50,878 bases of DNA from Blastococcus mobilis (GCF_900188025.1 NZ_FZNO01000031.1:1-50878); one strand, 5' to 3'. Positions 29,612 through 39,099 are shown, counted from the first letter of the stretch. Notes: generated by a model from the letters alone, not told the origin. Program-made: numbers and translations.

Positions 29612-30787
29612 TCACGAATCGCCCTCCGCGCCCAGCTCGACCGGGGGCTCGACGGAGGGCACCGGCACGGCGACGCTGGGGACGCCCTCGACCCGGTCGG
29701 CGGCGGCCAGCTGACCGCAGGCACCGTCGATGTCCTGACCGCGGGTGTCGCGGACCGTCGTCGCGACCCCGGCGGCGCGCAGCCGCGCGACGAACTCGCG
29801 CTGCGCCGGGAGCGGGCTGGCGTCCCAGGGGCTGCCCGGCGTCGGGTTCAGCGGGATCAGGTTGACGTGCGCGAGCTTGCCCGCGAGCAGCGTGCCGAGG
29901 AGGTCGGCACGGAACGGCTGGTCGTTCACGTCGCGGATCAAGGCGTACTCGACCGAGTACCGGCGGCCGGTCTTCCGTGCGTAGGCGTCGGCGGCGTCGA
30001 TGACCTCGCCGACCTTCCAGCGGGTGTTGATCGGCACCAGCGTGTCGCGCAGCTCGTCGTCCGGCGCGTGCAGGCTGACGGCGAGCGTGACGTTGCGGCC
30101 CTCGTCGGTCAGCCGCCGGATGGCCGGCACCAAGCCCACCGTGGACACCGTCACCGAGCGCTGCGAGAGGCCGAGCCCGTGCGGCGCCGGGGTAAGCAGG
30201 GCGTCGAGGGTCTTGCGGACGCGGGCGTAGTTGGCCAGCGGCTCCCCCATGCCCATGAAGACGACGTTGGACAGCCGCCCCGGCCCACCCTCGATCTCGC
30301 CGTTCGCCATGGCCGCGGCGGCGGCGACCGCCTGGCCGATGATCTCGGCAGCGGACAGGTTGCGCGTCAGGCCGCTCTGCCCGGTCGCGCAGAAGGGGCA
30401 GGCCATCCCGCAGCCGGCCTGGCTGGAGATGCACACCGTCGCACGGTCGGGGTAGCGCATCAGCACGCTCTCGACCAGCGCGCCGTCGTGCAGCCGCCAC
30501 AGCGTCTTGCGCGTGCGCCCGTTGTCGGCGGTCTGGTGCCGGACGACGGTGAGCAGGCCGGGCAGCAGCGCCTCGGTGAGCGCCTCGCGGGCCCCGGCCG
30601 GGAGATCGGTCATCTGTGCGGGGTCGGTCACGCCGCGGTAGAAGTGCCGGGCCAGCTGGTCGGCGCGGAACGCCGGGTGGCCGAGCTCGGTGACTGCCGC
30701 GCGGGCCTCCTCGCGGGTCAGGTCGGCGAGGTGGCGCGGGGGCATCCCCCGGCGGGGGGCGTCGAAGACGAGCGGGAGGGCAGTCAT
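29612..30787 (-). CDS. rlmN: Dual-specificity rRNA/tRNA (adenine-C2) methyltransferase RlmN
   Basis: A radical SAM enzyme methylating A2503 of 23S rRNA and A37 of some tRNAs. The 391-residue product has the cluster motif C-G-M-A-C-P-F-C, the preceding V-C-I-S-S-Q-A-G, and [11 protein letters not shown]. It also has a second conserved cysteine near the end (D-I-D-G-A-C-G-Q-L), as expected for the two-cysteine mechanism. The start is ATG at 30,787, whose product begins like mycobacterial RlmN; an ATG four codons upstream (30,799) is also possible. It is divergent from the SpoU methyltransferase gene, with only 33 bp between starts. Confidence 0.97.
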   Translation of the reverse strand: MTALPLVFDAPRRGMPPRHLADLTREEARAAVTELGHPAFRADQLARHFYRGVTDPAQMTDLPAGAREALTEALLPGLLTVVRHQTADNGRTRKTLWRLHDGALVESVLMRYPDRATVCISSQAGCGMACPFCATGQSGLTRNLSAAEIIGQAVAAAAAMANGEIEGGPGRLSNVVFMGMGEPLANYARVRKTLDALLTPAPHGLGLSQRSVTVSTVGLVPAIRRLTDEGRNVTLAVSLHAPDDELRDTLVPINTRWKVGEVIDAADAYARKTGRRYSVEYALIRDVNDQPFRADLLGTLLAGKLAHVNLIPLNPTPGSPWDASPLPAQREFVARLRAAGVATTVRDTRGQDIDGACGQLAAADRVEGVPSVAVPVPSVEPPVELGAEGDS

Positions 30788-30820
30788 GGCGTCGTCCATG
30801 GTCCCACTAGCCTGGCTGCG

Positions 30821-31468
30821 ATGGCCGACACGGAGAGCGAACTCACCTCGCCGGAGGCCGTCCTCGACTCCGTCGGGGTGGGTCCCTGGCCCGGTCCGTG
30901 GCCGGCCGACCCGCGGTTCGACCGCGAGCTGCTGGCGCACGGCGACCGGCGCAACGTCGTCGACCGCTACCGGTACTGGACCGTCGAGGCGATCGTCGCC
31001 GACCTCGACCGCCGACGGCATCCCTTCCACGTGGCCATCGAGAACTGGCGGCACGACCTGAACATCGGCACCGTCGTCCGGACCGCGAACGCGTTCCTGG
31101 CCGAGGCCGTGCACATCGTCGGGAAGAAGCGCTGGAACCGGCGGGGCGCCATGGTCACCGACCGCTACCAGCACGTGCGGCACCACCCCGGGATCTCCGA
31201 GCTGGTCACCTGGACGCGGGAGCGGGGCCTCCCGCTGCTGGCCGTGGACAACCTGCCGGGAGCCCGGCCGCTGGAGACGGCCGAGCTCCCGAGGGCCTGT
31301 GTGTTCCTCTTCGGTCAGGAGGGCAGCGGCCTGTCGGACGAGGCACGCCACGCCGCCGACGGGGTCCTGTCCATCGCTCAGTTCGGGTCCACCCGGTCGA
31401 TCAACGCCGGGGTGGCCGCCGGCATCGCCATGCACGCCTGGGTGAGGCAGCACGGGATGGGCGAATGA
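30821..31468 (+). CDS. SpoU/TrmH family RNA methyltransferase
   Basis: A SPOUT-fold methyltransferase that would 2'-O-methylate rRNA or tRNA. The 215-residue product shows motif 1 ([12 protein letters not shown]), motif 2 ([11 protein letters not shown]) and motif 3 ([13 protein letters not shown]), which build the knotted AdoMet site. It has a 90-residue N-terminal extension before motif 1. ATG at 30,821. The target nucleotide is not predictable. An imperfect inverted repeat follows the stop. Confidence 0.93.
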   Translation: MADTESELTSPEAVLDSVGVGPWPGPWPADPRFDRELLAHGDRRNVVDRYRYWTVEAIVADLDRRRHPFHVAIENWRHDLNIGTVVRTANAFLAEAVHIVGKKRWNRRGAMVTDRYQHVRHHPGISELVTWTRERGLPLLAVDNLPGARPLETAELPRACVFLFGQEGSGLSDEARHAADGVLSIAQFGSTRSINAGVAAGIAMHAWVRQHGMGE

Positions 31469-31481
31469 CCCGCCCTGGGGT

Positions 31482-31549
31482 CGACTGAGCAGTTGCGGTC
31501 AACGACACGCCCGGACACGCCGACGCGGACGACCACAACTGCTCGGTCG
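31482..31549. repeat. 19-bp inverted repeat with 30-nt spacer
   Basis: Left arm 31,482-31,500 (CGACTGAGCAGTTGCGGTC) pairs with right arm 31,531-31,549, whose reverse complement is CGACCGAGCAGTTGTGGTC; 17 of 19 positions match. It lies between the methyltransferase and PPK2 genes. It may be a terminator of the former or paired protein-binding sites upstream of the latter. Confidence 0.7.
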
Positions 31550-31626
31550 AGCGGCGGCGGGGCGGGTCCGGCTCGCTGAGCGCCCGCCGAGCTGCGGTTT
31601 CGCCGCAACCCGGCCAGGCTTCGCGC

Positions 31627-32400
31627 ATGAGCCGTCTCGCGGACGCCGACCTCTCCGTCAGCCTGTCGAAGAAAGACGCCAAGAAGCAGCTGGTCGAGGC
31701 CCAGCAGCGGCTGGTGCACCTACGTCTGCTGCTCGGCGGGCAGATCGGCCCCGGTGAGCTCGGTCCGCCGCTGCTCGTGCTGTTCGAGGGCTGGGACGCC
31801 TCGGGCAAGGGCGGGGCGATCAAACGTCTCGTCGGCGAGCTGGACCCCCGGCACGTCCGGGTCGCACAGTTCGCCGCACCCACGTTCGACGAGAAGCGGC
31901 ACCACTTCCTCTGGCGGTTCTGGCCGGTGCTGCCGGGGTGGGGAGGCATGGCCGTGCTCGACCGCACCTGGTACGGCCGGGTGCTGGTCGAGCGGGTGGA
32001 GGGCTTCGCCCCCGAGGAGGCATGGCAGCGGGCCTACGCCGAGATCGTGGACCTGGAGACGACCCTGGCCGCCGAGGGCACGATCCTGGTCAAGTTCTGG
32101 ATGCACCTCTCCCCCGAGGAGCAGCTCCGCCGGTTCGAGTCGCGACAGGCCGACCCGTACAGGGCGTGGAAGCTCACCGCTGAGGACTGGCGCAACCGGG
32201 AGAGGCGGCCGGCCTACGAGGACGCCGTCGACGACATGCTCGACCGCACCGACCATCCCGCCGGTCGATGGCACGTCGTCGCGGCGGAGGACAAGCGGTG
32301 GGCCCGCGTCGCGGTGGTCCGTACGGTGTGCGAAGCGATCGAGTCGGCCCTCCGAGCTCGCGGCATCGACGCCGATCCCCCGTTGGCGGCCGGAGCCTGA
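31627..32400 (+). CDS. Polyphosphate kinase 2 family protein
   Basis: PPK2 enzymes transfer phosphate from polyphosphate to nucleotides. The 257-residue, single-domain product has Walker A G-W-D-A-S-G-K-G-G (55-63), the lid arginines of R-H-H-F-L-W-R-F-W and Walker B L-D-R-T-W-Y-G-R-V-L-V-E-R. Together these are diagnostic for PPK2. The N-terminus has the S-L-S-K-K-D-A-K-K segment also seen in family members annotated as polyphosphate:AMP or ADP phosphotransferases. Which nucleotide it uses cannot be decided. ATG at 31,627; it converges on the DUF2332 gene with a 1-bp gap. Confidence 0.93.
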   Translation: MSRLADADLSVSLSKKDAKKQLVEAQQRLVHLRLLLGGQIGPGELGPPLLVLFEGWDASGKGGAIKRLVGELDPRHVRVAQFAAPTFDEKRHHFLWRFWPVLPGWGGMAVLDRTWYGRVLVERVEGFAPEEAWQRAYAEIVDLETTLAAEGTILVKFWMHLSPEEQLRRFESRQADPYRAWKLTAEDWRNRERRPAYEDAVDDMLDRTDHPAGRWHVVAAEDKRWARVAVVRTVCEAIESALRARGIDADPPLAAGA

Positions 32401-32401
32401 C

Positions 32402-33373
32402 TCACCTCCCGGCGAGCCACTCGACGCGGCCGCCGTGCGGCGCGGTGTGCGCCAGCGGCCGCCCGTCCAGCGACAGCACGAAGGAGGGGGACCAGCCGCC
32501 CGCGTGCGTCCGGCCGGTGCCCGGCACCATGCCGGCGCTCTCCTGCGCGATCCAGCGGACCGGCAGGCTCCGCACCCGCTCCACGAAGGTGCTGCGGTGG
32601 GGCTCGGGGACGTAGGGCAGGACGGCGGTGTGCAGAACCACGGGCGTGGCGCCGTCCGGGACGAGGTCGAGGGCGTCGGGCAGCCGCTCCACCAGGTCCC
32701 CGGCCAGCATGGTCGGCGGCTCCTGCACGGCGACTGCGGCGGCCGTGTCCAGGCGCTGCAGCCGCCCGGCCTCGGCGGGGCCCGGCCAGACGAGGGCGCG
32801 CAGCCACGCGAGGTCGTCGGAGTCCGTGACGTCGAGGGGGTTGAGGTCGATGCCGATGCGCGCGACGACTTCCGGCAGCCGGGACGGCACCGGCACGCCG
32901 CCACTGGTGCTGCACCGCAGGTGCACCGGCTGCCGGGGCCCGACCGGCTGCCCATCGAACTCGTAGCTGTACCGGTCCGGGTACAGGCAGAGCCCCGCGG
33001 AGGCACCCACCTCCACCAGCGCCAGTGGACCGTCGAGCACGGCCAGGGCCGGGAGGAGGGCGGCGCACCCGGCCGGTTCGTTGGTCTGCGTCGCGCGGGC
33101 CAGCATGGTGTCCCGCAGCAGGTCGGCGCCGGCCAGGACCCGGTCGTGCAGCTCCGCGCCGTCCGCCGGCACGCCCCCGAGGAACCGGACGGCCGCGAGG
33201 AGCAGGTTCGGTTGGCGCTTGGCCTCGGGGAGGCCCACCAGGAAGCGCAGGATGTCGCGGTCCTGCGCCACCGCAGCCGCCAGCGTGGAATAGGTGGGCG
33301 ACTCCTCGGCCGCCTCGTCGACGAATGCCCGGTAGCGCTGGGCGGTCCGTACGAGCACCTTGTCGCCCGTCAC
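32402..33373 (-). CDS. DUF2332 family protein
   Basis: A 323-residue actinobacterial protein of the DUF2332 family. Conserved features I recognise are S-P-T-Y-x-x-L-A-x-A-V-A-x-D near the start and L-V-E-V-G-A-S-A-G-L-C-L-Y-P-D-R-Y near residue 118. G-I-D-L-N-P-L-D-V and V-V-L-H-T-A-V-L-P-Y-V follow later. The E-V-G-A-S-A-G and D-L-N-P segments look like a Rossmann-type methyltransferase fold, which is my inference; no activity is known. GTG at 33,373, with only 28 bp to the divergent gene. Ribosome-binding site weak. Confidence 0.85.
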   Translation of the reverse strand: MTGDKVLVRTAQRYRAFVDEAAEESPTYSTLAAAVAQDRDILRFLVGLPEAKRQPNLLLAAVRFLGGVPADGAELHDRVLAGADLLRDTMLARATQTNEPAGCAALLPALAVLDGPLALVEVGASAGLCLYPDRYSYEFDGQPVGPRQPVHLRCSTSGGVPVPSRLPEVVARIGIDLNPLDVTDSDDLAWLRALVWPGPAEAGRLQRLDTAAAVAVQEPPTMLAGDLVERLPDALDLVPDGATPVVLHTAVLPYVPEPHRSTFVERVRSLPVRWIAQESAGMVPGTGRTHAGGWSPSFVLSLDGRPLAHTAPHGGRVEWLAGR

Positions 33374-33401
33374 TCACCCATCGTGCAGGAAGTTTTGTGA
33401 C

Positions 33402-34538
33402 ATGACCGAGGCCGTGCTCCTGCACCTCATCGAGCCGGCGGAGTGGCGGAGGGCCCTGTCCCTCGGCGCCGTCCGACCGCCGTCCCTGGACGCCGTCGGG
33501 TTCGTCCGCCCCTCCCCGCCTGGGCAGGTTCACCTCTCGGCCGAGCGGCTCCATCCCGGACGGCGCGACCTGGTGCTGCTCGTGGTCGACCCGGGCCGCC
33601 TGACCGGCCCGGTGCGCATGGAGGCCGGGGTACCGGCCGGCCCCCGTCCCGGGTCCCGTCCTGAGCCTGCGAAGGGTGGGGAGGACGGGGTCCTTCTCTA
33701 CGGCCCGCTCCCCACGAGCGCGGTCGTGGCGGTCGTGCCGTACCGGCCGCCGGTCGCACCGGTGCTCCCGGCCGCCGACGGCGTCCTCGGCCGGGCGATC
33801 GCCTTCTACTCGTCGCTGCCGGTTCGGCGGGCCGTGCGAGTGGGTGACGTCCCCGGCGGCGTGGCCGTGCCGGACCCGGACTTCCCGCACTCCCGGGACA
33901 ACAACCGGCTCGTCCTGACCGAGCCCGTGGACGCCGCCACCATCACGGCCACCGCCGACGAGGTCGCCGGCAACGCGGGCCTGCCCGACCGGGTCGCCAC
34001 GCTGATGTGGCCGGGCGCGGCGGAGGTGGCCGCCGACCTGGCCCGGCTCGGCTACGACATCGAGGAACAGCTCCTGATGGCCCGTCCCGTGGGGCCGCTG
34101 CCGGGCGGGGAGCGGGCCGAGGTGGTCGAGCAGCGCGAGGTGCACGAGCTCTGGGACCGCTCCTGGCGAACGGACCTGGCGGCCCTCGGCCCTCGGCTGG
34201 ATCAGGTGGTGCCCCAGTTGATCGGCCGCGAGCAGCTCAACGACCGGGTCGTCGCGGTCAGTGACATCGTGGTCCGGGAGGACGGCCGGGTGGTGGCCGC
34301 CGGCCAGCTCCGGGTCGACGGTGCGACCGCCGCGGTGGAGTCGGTGATGACCGATCCGGCGGCCCGGGGCCGCGGGTACGCCGATGCCGTCCTGGCGCGC
34401 TCGCTGGGCCTGGCCACGGAGGCAGGCTGCGACCTCGTGATGCTGGAGGCGGCGGCCGACGACTGGCCCCGGCACTGGTACGCCCGGCGCGGCTTCGAGG
34501 TGGTGGGGTCGACCTGGTGGGCCCACCGGCCGGCGTGA
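33402..34538 (+). CDS. DUF952-GNAT fusion protein carrying an in-frame repeat insert
   Basis: A 378-residue two-domain protein. Residues 5-115 match DUF952: L-L-H-L-I-E-P-A-E-W, P-P-S-L-D-A-V-G-F-V, L-V-L-L-V-V-D-P-x-R-L, then L-Y-G-P-L-P-T-S-A-V-V. The C-terminal part is a GNAT acetyltransferase with A-A-R-G-R-G-Y-A-D-A-V and H-W-Y-A-R-R-G-F-E-V-V. Between the DUF952 strand ending V-R-M-E-A and the L-Y-G-P-L strand lie about 17 extra residues (80-97), encoded exactly by one copy of the dispersed intergenic repeat. ATG at 33,402 follows AGGA. The substrate is unknown. Confidence 0.88.
   Translation: MTEAVLLHLIEPAEWRRALSLGAVRPPSLDAVGFVRPSPPGQVHLSAERLHPGRRDLVLLVVDPGRLTGPVRMEAGVPAGPRPGSRPEPAKGGEDGVLLYGPLPTSAVVAVVPYRPPVAPVLPAADGVLGRAIAFYSSLPVRRAVRVGDVPGGVAVPDPDFPHSRDNNRLVLTEPVDAATITATADEVAGNAGLPDRVATLMWPGAAEVAADLARLGYDIEEQLLMARPVGPLPGGERAEVVEQREVHELWDRSWRTDLAALGPRLDQVVPQLIGREQLNDRVVAVSDIVVREDGRVVAAGQLRVDGATAAVESVMTDPAARGRGYADAVLARSLGLATEAGCDLVMLEAAADDWPRHWYARRGFEVVGSTWWAHRPA
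33639..33698 (+). repeat. Dispersed repeat copy inside a coding sequence
   Basis: This 60-bp segment matches the reverse complement of the intergenic copy at about 21,469-21,523 nearly base for base: the GTCCCGGGTCCCG block, GAGCCTGCGA, then GGTGGG and AGGACGGGGTCCTTCT. It is read through without a stop in the DUF952-GNAT frame. Confidence 0.85.
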
Positions 34539-34540
34539 CT

Positions 34541-35641
34541 TCAGACCGGCGCGAGGACCGACAGCAGCAGGTAGGCCACCGCCGCCGAGGGCAGTAGGGA
34601 ATCCAGCCGGTCCATGATCCCGCCGTGGCCCGGCAGCAGGTTGCCCATGTCCTTGATGGCGAGATCGCGCTTGATCAGGGACTCCCCGAGATCGCCGATC
34701 GTCGACGAGGCCGCGAGGGCCGCGCCGAAGACGAGCCCACCCCACCAGGGACCGTCGAGCCAGAGCACGACGAACGGGGTGGCGACCAGCATGCAGGCCA
34801 GCACCGAGCCGGCCATGCCCTCCCAGGACTTCTTCGGGCTGATCGAGGGCGCCATCGGGTGCTTGCCGAAGAGGACGCCCGCCGCGTAACCGCCGACGTC
34901 GCTGGCCACGACGGTGGCGATGAACGCCAGAACCCGCGCCGCGCCGTCGTCCGGCACCAGGAGCAGGACGGCGAAGCCGGCCAGCAGCGGGACGTAGATC
35001 GCGACGAGAACGCCGGACGCGGCGTCCCGGAGGTAGCCGGCCGGGCCGTGCCCGAGCCGCCACAGCAGGACGGCCAGCGCGGTGAGCAGGAACCCGACCA
35101 CCAGCCCGGTGGGCCCTCGGCTCCAGGCCAGGCCCTCCATGACGAGCGCGCCGACCAGCAGCGGGACCAGCGGGGCGCTGAACCCACCGGCGCGCAGGGC
35201 CCGGGTGAGCTCCACGACCGCGACGAGGATCGCGGTGACGAGGACGGCGAGGAAGGCCGGGCGCCACAGCAGGAGGGAAGCCACGATGACGGCCACCAGG
35301 CCGACGCCCACCCCGATCGCGGCCCGGAGGTCACGGCCGGCACGGCCCCCGGCCGGGCGCTCCGTCGTGGGCAGCTCCTCGACCTCGCCGGGAAGGGGCA
35401 TCGCCGTCGCGGTGGGGACCTGGTCCGCGGGAGGCGGCGGCGGGGACGGCCGGTCGCCGACGATCGGCACCGGACCGGTGTCGCCGTCGGTGCGGTCGGA
35501 CCACGCGACGGGATGCTGCCCCGCCGGCCCGGGTGGACCGACGGTGTCGGAGGTCTGTGCCGCCCGCGAGCCGTAGCGGGGCAACGGCTCGGTGCCCGGC
35601 CCGGAGATCCCGGGACGGTCGGCGGCGGAGGGCGTGGTCAT
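34541..35641 (-). CDS. cdsA: Phosphatidate cytidylyltransferase
   Basis: CdsA makes CDP-diacylglycerol, the precursor of phosphatidylinositol, phosphatidylglycerol and cardiolipin. The 366-residue product has a 105-residue Pro-rich cytoplasmic N-terminus, then about eight membrane helices. It ends with the family signature S-x-I-K-R-D-x-x-x-K-D-x-x-x-x-x-P-G-H-G-G-x-x-D-R-x-D near residues 315-345. Start ATG at 35,641, 21 bp after the frr stop. This frr-cdsA-rlmN order is typical of actinobacteria, although here several unrelated genes separate cdsA from rlmN. Confidence 0.96.
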   Translation of the reverse strand: MTTPSAADRPGISGPGTEPLPRYGSRAAQTSDTVGPPGPAGQHPVAWSDRTDGDTGPVPIVGDRPSPPPPPADQVPTATAMPLPGEVEELPTTERPAGGRAGRDLRAAIGVGVGLVAVIVASLLLWRPAFLAVLVTAILVAVVELTRALRAGGFSAPLVPLLVGALVMEGLAWSRGPTGLVVGFLLTALAVLLWRLGHGPAGYLRDAASGVLVAIYVPLLAGFAVLLLVPDDGAARVLAFIATVVASDVGGYAAGVLFGKHPMAPSISPKKSWEGMAGSVLACMLVATPFVVLWLDGPWWGGLVFGAALAASSTIGDLGESLIKRDLAIKDMGNLLPGHGGIMDRLDSLLPSAAVAYLLLSVLAPV

Positions 35642-35662
35642 GGGGCGGACGGGCCGTCGGGG

Positions 35663-36220
35663 TCAGACCTCGAGCAGCTCGCTCTCCTTGTTCTTCATGG
35701 CCTCGTCGATGCCGTGCACGTGCTGCTCGGTGAGGTGGTCGAGCTCCTTCTCCGCGCGACGCACGTCGTCCTCGCCGGCCTCGCCGTCCTTGGCGATGCG
35801 GTCCAGCTCGTCCTTCGCCCGGCGGCGGATGTTGCGGATGGCGATCTTGGCGTCCTCGCCCTTGGCCCGCGCCTGCTTGACCAGGTCGCGGCGCCGCTCC
35901 TCGGTGAGCTGAGGGAACACCACGCGCAGGATCTGGCCGTCGTTGGTCGGGTTGACGCCCAGGTCGCTGTCGCGGATGGCCCGCTCGATCGCGGACAGCT
36001 GGCTCATGTCGTACGGCTTGATGACGGCCATCCGCGCCTCGGGCACGGTGATCGACGCCATCTGCGGCACCGGGGTGTACGCGCCGTAGTAGTCCACCAT
36101 GATCTTGTTGAACATCGACGGGGCCGCGCGGCCGGTGCGCACCGAGCCGAGATCCTCGCGGGCGACCGACAGAGCCTTGTCCATCCGCTCCTCGGCATCG
36201 AGCAGGGTGTCGTCGATCAC
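35663..36220 (-). CDS. frr: Ribosome recycling factor
   Basis: RRF splits post-termination ribosomes together with EF-G. From the GTG at 36,220 the product is 185 residues, the normal length. Conserved features are L[11 protein letters not shown] near the start, R-T-G-R-A near 31-35, and the [15 protein letters not shown]-x-L-T-E-E-R-R block. An upstream ATG at 36,235 is possible, but AAGGAAG is well placed for the GTG. It follows pyrH in the rpsB-tsf-pyrH-frr-cdsA order. Confidence 0.97.
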   Translation of the reverse strand: MIDDTLLDAEERMDKALSVAREDLGSVRTGRAAPSMFNKIMVDYYGAYTPVPQMASITVPEARMAVIKPYDMSQLSAIERAIRDSDLGVNPTNDGQILRVVFPQLTEERRRDLVKQARAKGEDAKIAIRNIRRRAKDELDRIAKDGEAGEDDVRRAEKELDHLTEQHVHGIDEAMKNKESELLEV

Positions 36221-36309
36221 GGGTCTTCCTTCCATCGGCAGGCGGCCCGATTCATCGGCCGTCGGCTCAACTGCTTGTCGTCTCGGTGTGCTGGCCGGTC
36301 AGTCCGTGC

Positions 36310-37080
36310 TCACGACGGCTGGCTGATCAACGTGCCGATCCTCTCACCTGCGGTGGCCCGCGCGATGTTGCCGTCGCGCAACAGGTTGAACACCACGATC
36401 GGCATCCGGTTGTCCATGCACAGGCTGATGGCCGTCGCGTCGGCGACCTTCAGCTGCTTGGCCAGCACGGTGGCGTAGTCGAGGTCCTCGTACATGACCG
36501 CGTCGGGGTTGCTCCGAGGGTCGTCGTCGTAGACGCCGTCCACACCGTTCTTGCCCATCAGGAGGACCTGGCACTCGATCTCGAGCGCCCGCTGGGCGGC
36601 GACGGTGTCGGTGGAGAAGTACGGCATGCCGGCGCCTGCGCCGAAGATCACCAGCCGGCCCTTCTCCAGGTGCCGGATCGCCTTGCGCGGGATGTAGGGC
36701 TCGGCGACCTGACCCATGGTGATCGCCGACTGCACGCGCGTCTCCAGGCCCGCCTTCTCGCAGAAGTCCTGCAGCGCCAGGCAGTTCATGACGGTGCCGA
36801 GCATGCCCATGTAGTCGGCCTTGGTGCGGTCGATGCCTGCCTGGCTGAGCTCGGCACCGCGGAAGAAGTTGCCACCGCCCATGACGACCGCGACCTGGGT
36901 GCCCTTGGCGACCACCTCGGCCAGCTGCTCGGCGATGCCGCGGACGATGTCGGCATCGACGCCGACCTTGCCGCCCCCGAAGGTCTCGCCGGAGAGCTTG
37001 AGCAGCACCCGGTGGTAGCCGTTGCCGTCGGCCGGCTGGAAGGCAGTGGGGGCGGACAGCGGCGGTGTGGTGTCGGTCAA
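36310..37080 (-). CDS. pyrH: Uridylate kinase (UMP kinase), TTG start
   Basis: PyrH phosphorylates UMP to UDP for RNA, DNA and cell-wall precursors and is allosterically regulated. The amino-acid-kinase fold is clear: [35 protein letters not shown], then [13 protein letters not shown] placed the start at TTG 37,080 (256 residues), with GAGGG 8 nt upstream. A further ATG at 37,140 exists, but it adds a non-conserved segment. Confidence 0.95.
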   Translation of the reverse strand: MTDTTPPLSAPTAFQPADGNGYHRVLLKLSGETFGGGKVGVDADIVRGIAEQLAEVVAKGTQVAVVMGGGNFFRGAELSQAGIDRTKADYMGMLGTVMNCLALQDFCEKAGLETRVQSAITMGQVAEPYIPRKAIRHLEKGRLVIFGAGAGMPYFSTDTVAAQRALEIECQVLLMGKNGVDGVYDDDPRSNPDAVMYEDLDYATVLAKQLKVADATAISLCMDNRMPIVVFNLLRDGNIARATAGERIGTLISQPS

Positions 37081-37153
37081 CGCGTCATCCCTCGCTCGAC
37101 ATCGGTTGTCTGATCCTGCCGCATGGGTCGATGAGCCCATGCGGACGAACGAA

Positions 37154-37184
37154 CGGCCCCGCTCCCGGGAAGGGAGCGGGGCCG
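37154..37184 (-). terminator. Strong hairpin after tsf
   Basis: A perfect 13-bp stem, CGGCCCCGCTCCC paired with GGGAGCGGGGCCG, with a 5-nt GGGAA loop. On the minus strand it is followed by GTTCGTTCGT. It lies between tsf and pyrH and should end most rpsB-tsf transcripts. Confidence 0.82.
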
Positions 37185-37194
37185 CCGCGACACC

Positions 37195-37252
37195 AAGGAC
37201 CCCCTGCCCCCCACCGCTCGCACGCTCGCGGCGGGACCCTGCAGGCGGGCCA
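37195..37252. repeat. Dispersed stem-loop repeat after tsf
   Basis: Core CACCGCTCGCACGCTCGCGGCGGGACCCTGCAG-type blocks, matching the 14.77 kb copy in reverse arrangement, sit directly after the tsf stop and before the perfect terminator hairpin. Confidence 0.68.
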
Positions 37253-37254
37253 GT

Positions 37255-38070
37255 TCAGGCCTGGCCGACCTCGAAGCGGGCGAACCGCTCGACGGTCATG
37301 CCGGCCTCGTCGACGATCTGCTTCACCGTGCGCTTGGGCTCGGTGATCGACGGCTGCTCGAGCAGGACGAAGTCCTTGTAGAAGGCGTTGACGCGACCCT
37401 CGACGATCTTGGCGATCGCCTGCTCGGGCTTGCCCTCCTCCTTCGCGGTCTGCTCGGCGACGCGACGCTCGGTCTCGACCGCCTCGGCCGGGACCTCCTC
37501 GCGGGTGAGGAAGCGCGGACGTGCGGCGGCGATGTGCATCGCCAGACTGCGCGCGGCCTCCTCGCTGCCGCCGGTGTACTGCACGGCGACACCGATGGCC
37601 GGGGGCAGGTCGGTCGCCCGCTTGTGCAGGTAGGTCGCGGTGGTGCCCTCGAAGGCGGCGAACCGGCTGAGCACGAGCTTCTCGCCGATGCGGGCGGACT
37701 CGGACTCGACCAGCGCGGCGACGGTCTGGCCGTCGACGTCGGCGGCCAGCAGCGCGTCGACGTCGGCCGGCTTCTGCGCGAGGACGACGTCGAGCAGGCG
37801 CTCGGCGAGCGTCACGAAGTCGGCGTTCTTGGCGACGAAGTCGGTCTCGCAGTCGAGCTCCAGCAGCGCGCCGTCCTTGCTGACGACGACACCGTTGGTC
37901 GTGGAGCGCTCGAGGCGCTTGCCCACATCCTTGGCGCCCTTGACGCGCAGGAACTCGACGGCCTTGTCGTAGTCGCCGTCGGCCTCGGTGAGCGCCTTCT
38001 TGCAGTCCATCATGCCGGCGCCGGTGGCGTCGCGGAGACGCTTGACGTCGGCTGCAGTGAACTCAGCCAT
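37255..38070 (-). CDS. tsf: Elongation factor Ts
   Basis: EF-Ts recycles EF-Tu by releasing GDP. The 271-residue product begins [13 protein letters not shown] and shows the family motifs [16 protein letters not shown] and [12 protein letters not shown], the latter contacting EF-Tu. ATG at 38,070 is preceded by AGGAAG; a longer upstream frame is not conserved. It is the second gene of the rpsB-tsf pair. Confidence 0.98.
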   Translation of the reverse strand: MAEFTAADVKRLRDATGAGMMDCKKALTEADGDYDKAVEFLRVKGAKDVGKRLERSTTNGVVVSKDGALLELDCETDFVAKNADFVTLAERLLDVVLAQKPADVDALLAADVDGQTVAALVESESARIGEKLVLSRFAAFEGTTATYLHKRATDLPPAIGVAVQYTGGSEEAARSLAMHIAAARPRFLTREEVPAEAVETERRVAEQTAKEEGKPEQAIAKIVEGRVNAFYKDFVLLEQPSITEPKRTVKQIVDEAGMTVERFARFEVGQA

Positions 38071-38166
38071 GTCACTTCCTCTGTGGTCTGTCGGTGGTGC
38101 TGGCGTGCGGTGCGGACATGCGGGTGCGCCGCACCTCCCGGCCACGGGAGATGCGGCGCGCTCCGA

Positions 38167-39099
38167 TCAGACCGCGGGACGGTCCTTGCCACCGGTGGTG
38201 GCGGGCACGCCCTCGACCGGGGCGACCTCGCCCGCGGTGACCGTGGGCGGCTCGGCCGGGGTCTCCGGCAGCGGGGTGGCGGTGGCATCGGCAGCCGGCG
38301 CGGCGGGGGCGTCCCCACCGGTCAGGAGCTCGCGCTCCCAGTCGGCCAGCGGCTCGTCGCCACCGATGACGGGCTCGGCGGCGTCGCCACGGCCGGCGTC
38401 GGCCTGAGCGGCCGAGCGGGCCATCAGGCCCTCGGCGACGGCGTCGGCGATGACCCGGGTCAGCACCGTGATGCTGCGGATCGCGTCGTCGTTGCCCGGG
38501 ATCTTGTAGTCGACCTCGTCGGGGTCGCAGTTGGTGTCGAGGATCGCCACCACCGGGATGTTCAGCTTGCGGGCCTCGCCGACGGCGATGTGCTCCTTCT
38601 TGGTGTCCACGATCCAGATGGCGCTGGGCACCTTCTGCATGTCGCGGATACCGCCGAGGCTGCGCTCGAGCTTGGCCTTCTCGCGGCTGAGGACCAGCTG
38701 CTCCTTCTTGGAGAGGCTGACCAGGGCGCCGGTCTGCTCGAGGTCCTCGAGCTCCTTGAGGCGCTGGAGGCGCTTGTGCACGGTCTGGAAGTTGGTGAGC
38801 ATGCCGCCCAGCCAGCGCTGGTTGACATAGGGCATGCCCACGCGCGTGGCCTGCTCGGCGACGACTTCCTGCGCCTGACGCTTGGTGCCGACGAACAGGA
38901 TCGAACCGCCGTGCGCGACCGTCTGCTTGACGAACTCGTAGGCGTTGTCGATGTACCCCAGCGTCTGCTGCAGGTCGATGATGTAGATGCCGTTGCGCTC
39001 GGTGAAGATGAATCGCTTCATCTTCGGGTTCCAGCGGCGGGTCTGGTGCCCGAAGTGGACGCCGCTGTCGAGCAGCTGCTTCATGCTGACGACTGCCAT
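38167..39099 (-). CDS. rpsB: 30S ribosomal protein S2
   Basis: S2 binds the small-subunit head and is needed for S1 function and translation initiation. The 310-residue product has the usual [22 protein letters not shown] start and the [12 protein letters not shown] segment. It ends with a 70-residue Ala/Pro/Glu-rich tail beyond the core, as in other high-GC actinobacteria. ATG at 39,099 with GAGAGG ahead. Confidence 0.98.
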   Translation of the reverse strand: MAVVSMKQLLDSGVHFGHQTRRWNPKMKRFIFTERNGIYIIDLQQTLGYIDNAYEFVKQTVAHGGSILFVGTKRQAQEVVAEQATRVGMPYVNQRWLGGMLTNFQTVHKRLQRLKELEDLEQTGALVSLSKKEQLVLSREKAKLERSLGGIRDMQKVPSAIWIVDTKKEHIAVGEARKLNIPVVAILDTNCDPDEVDYKIPGNDDAIRSITVLTRVIADAVAEGLMARSAAQADAGRGDAAEPVIGGDEPLADWERELLTGGDAPAAPAADATATPLPETPAEPPTVTAGEVAPVEGVPATTGGKDRPAV

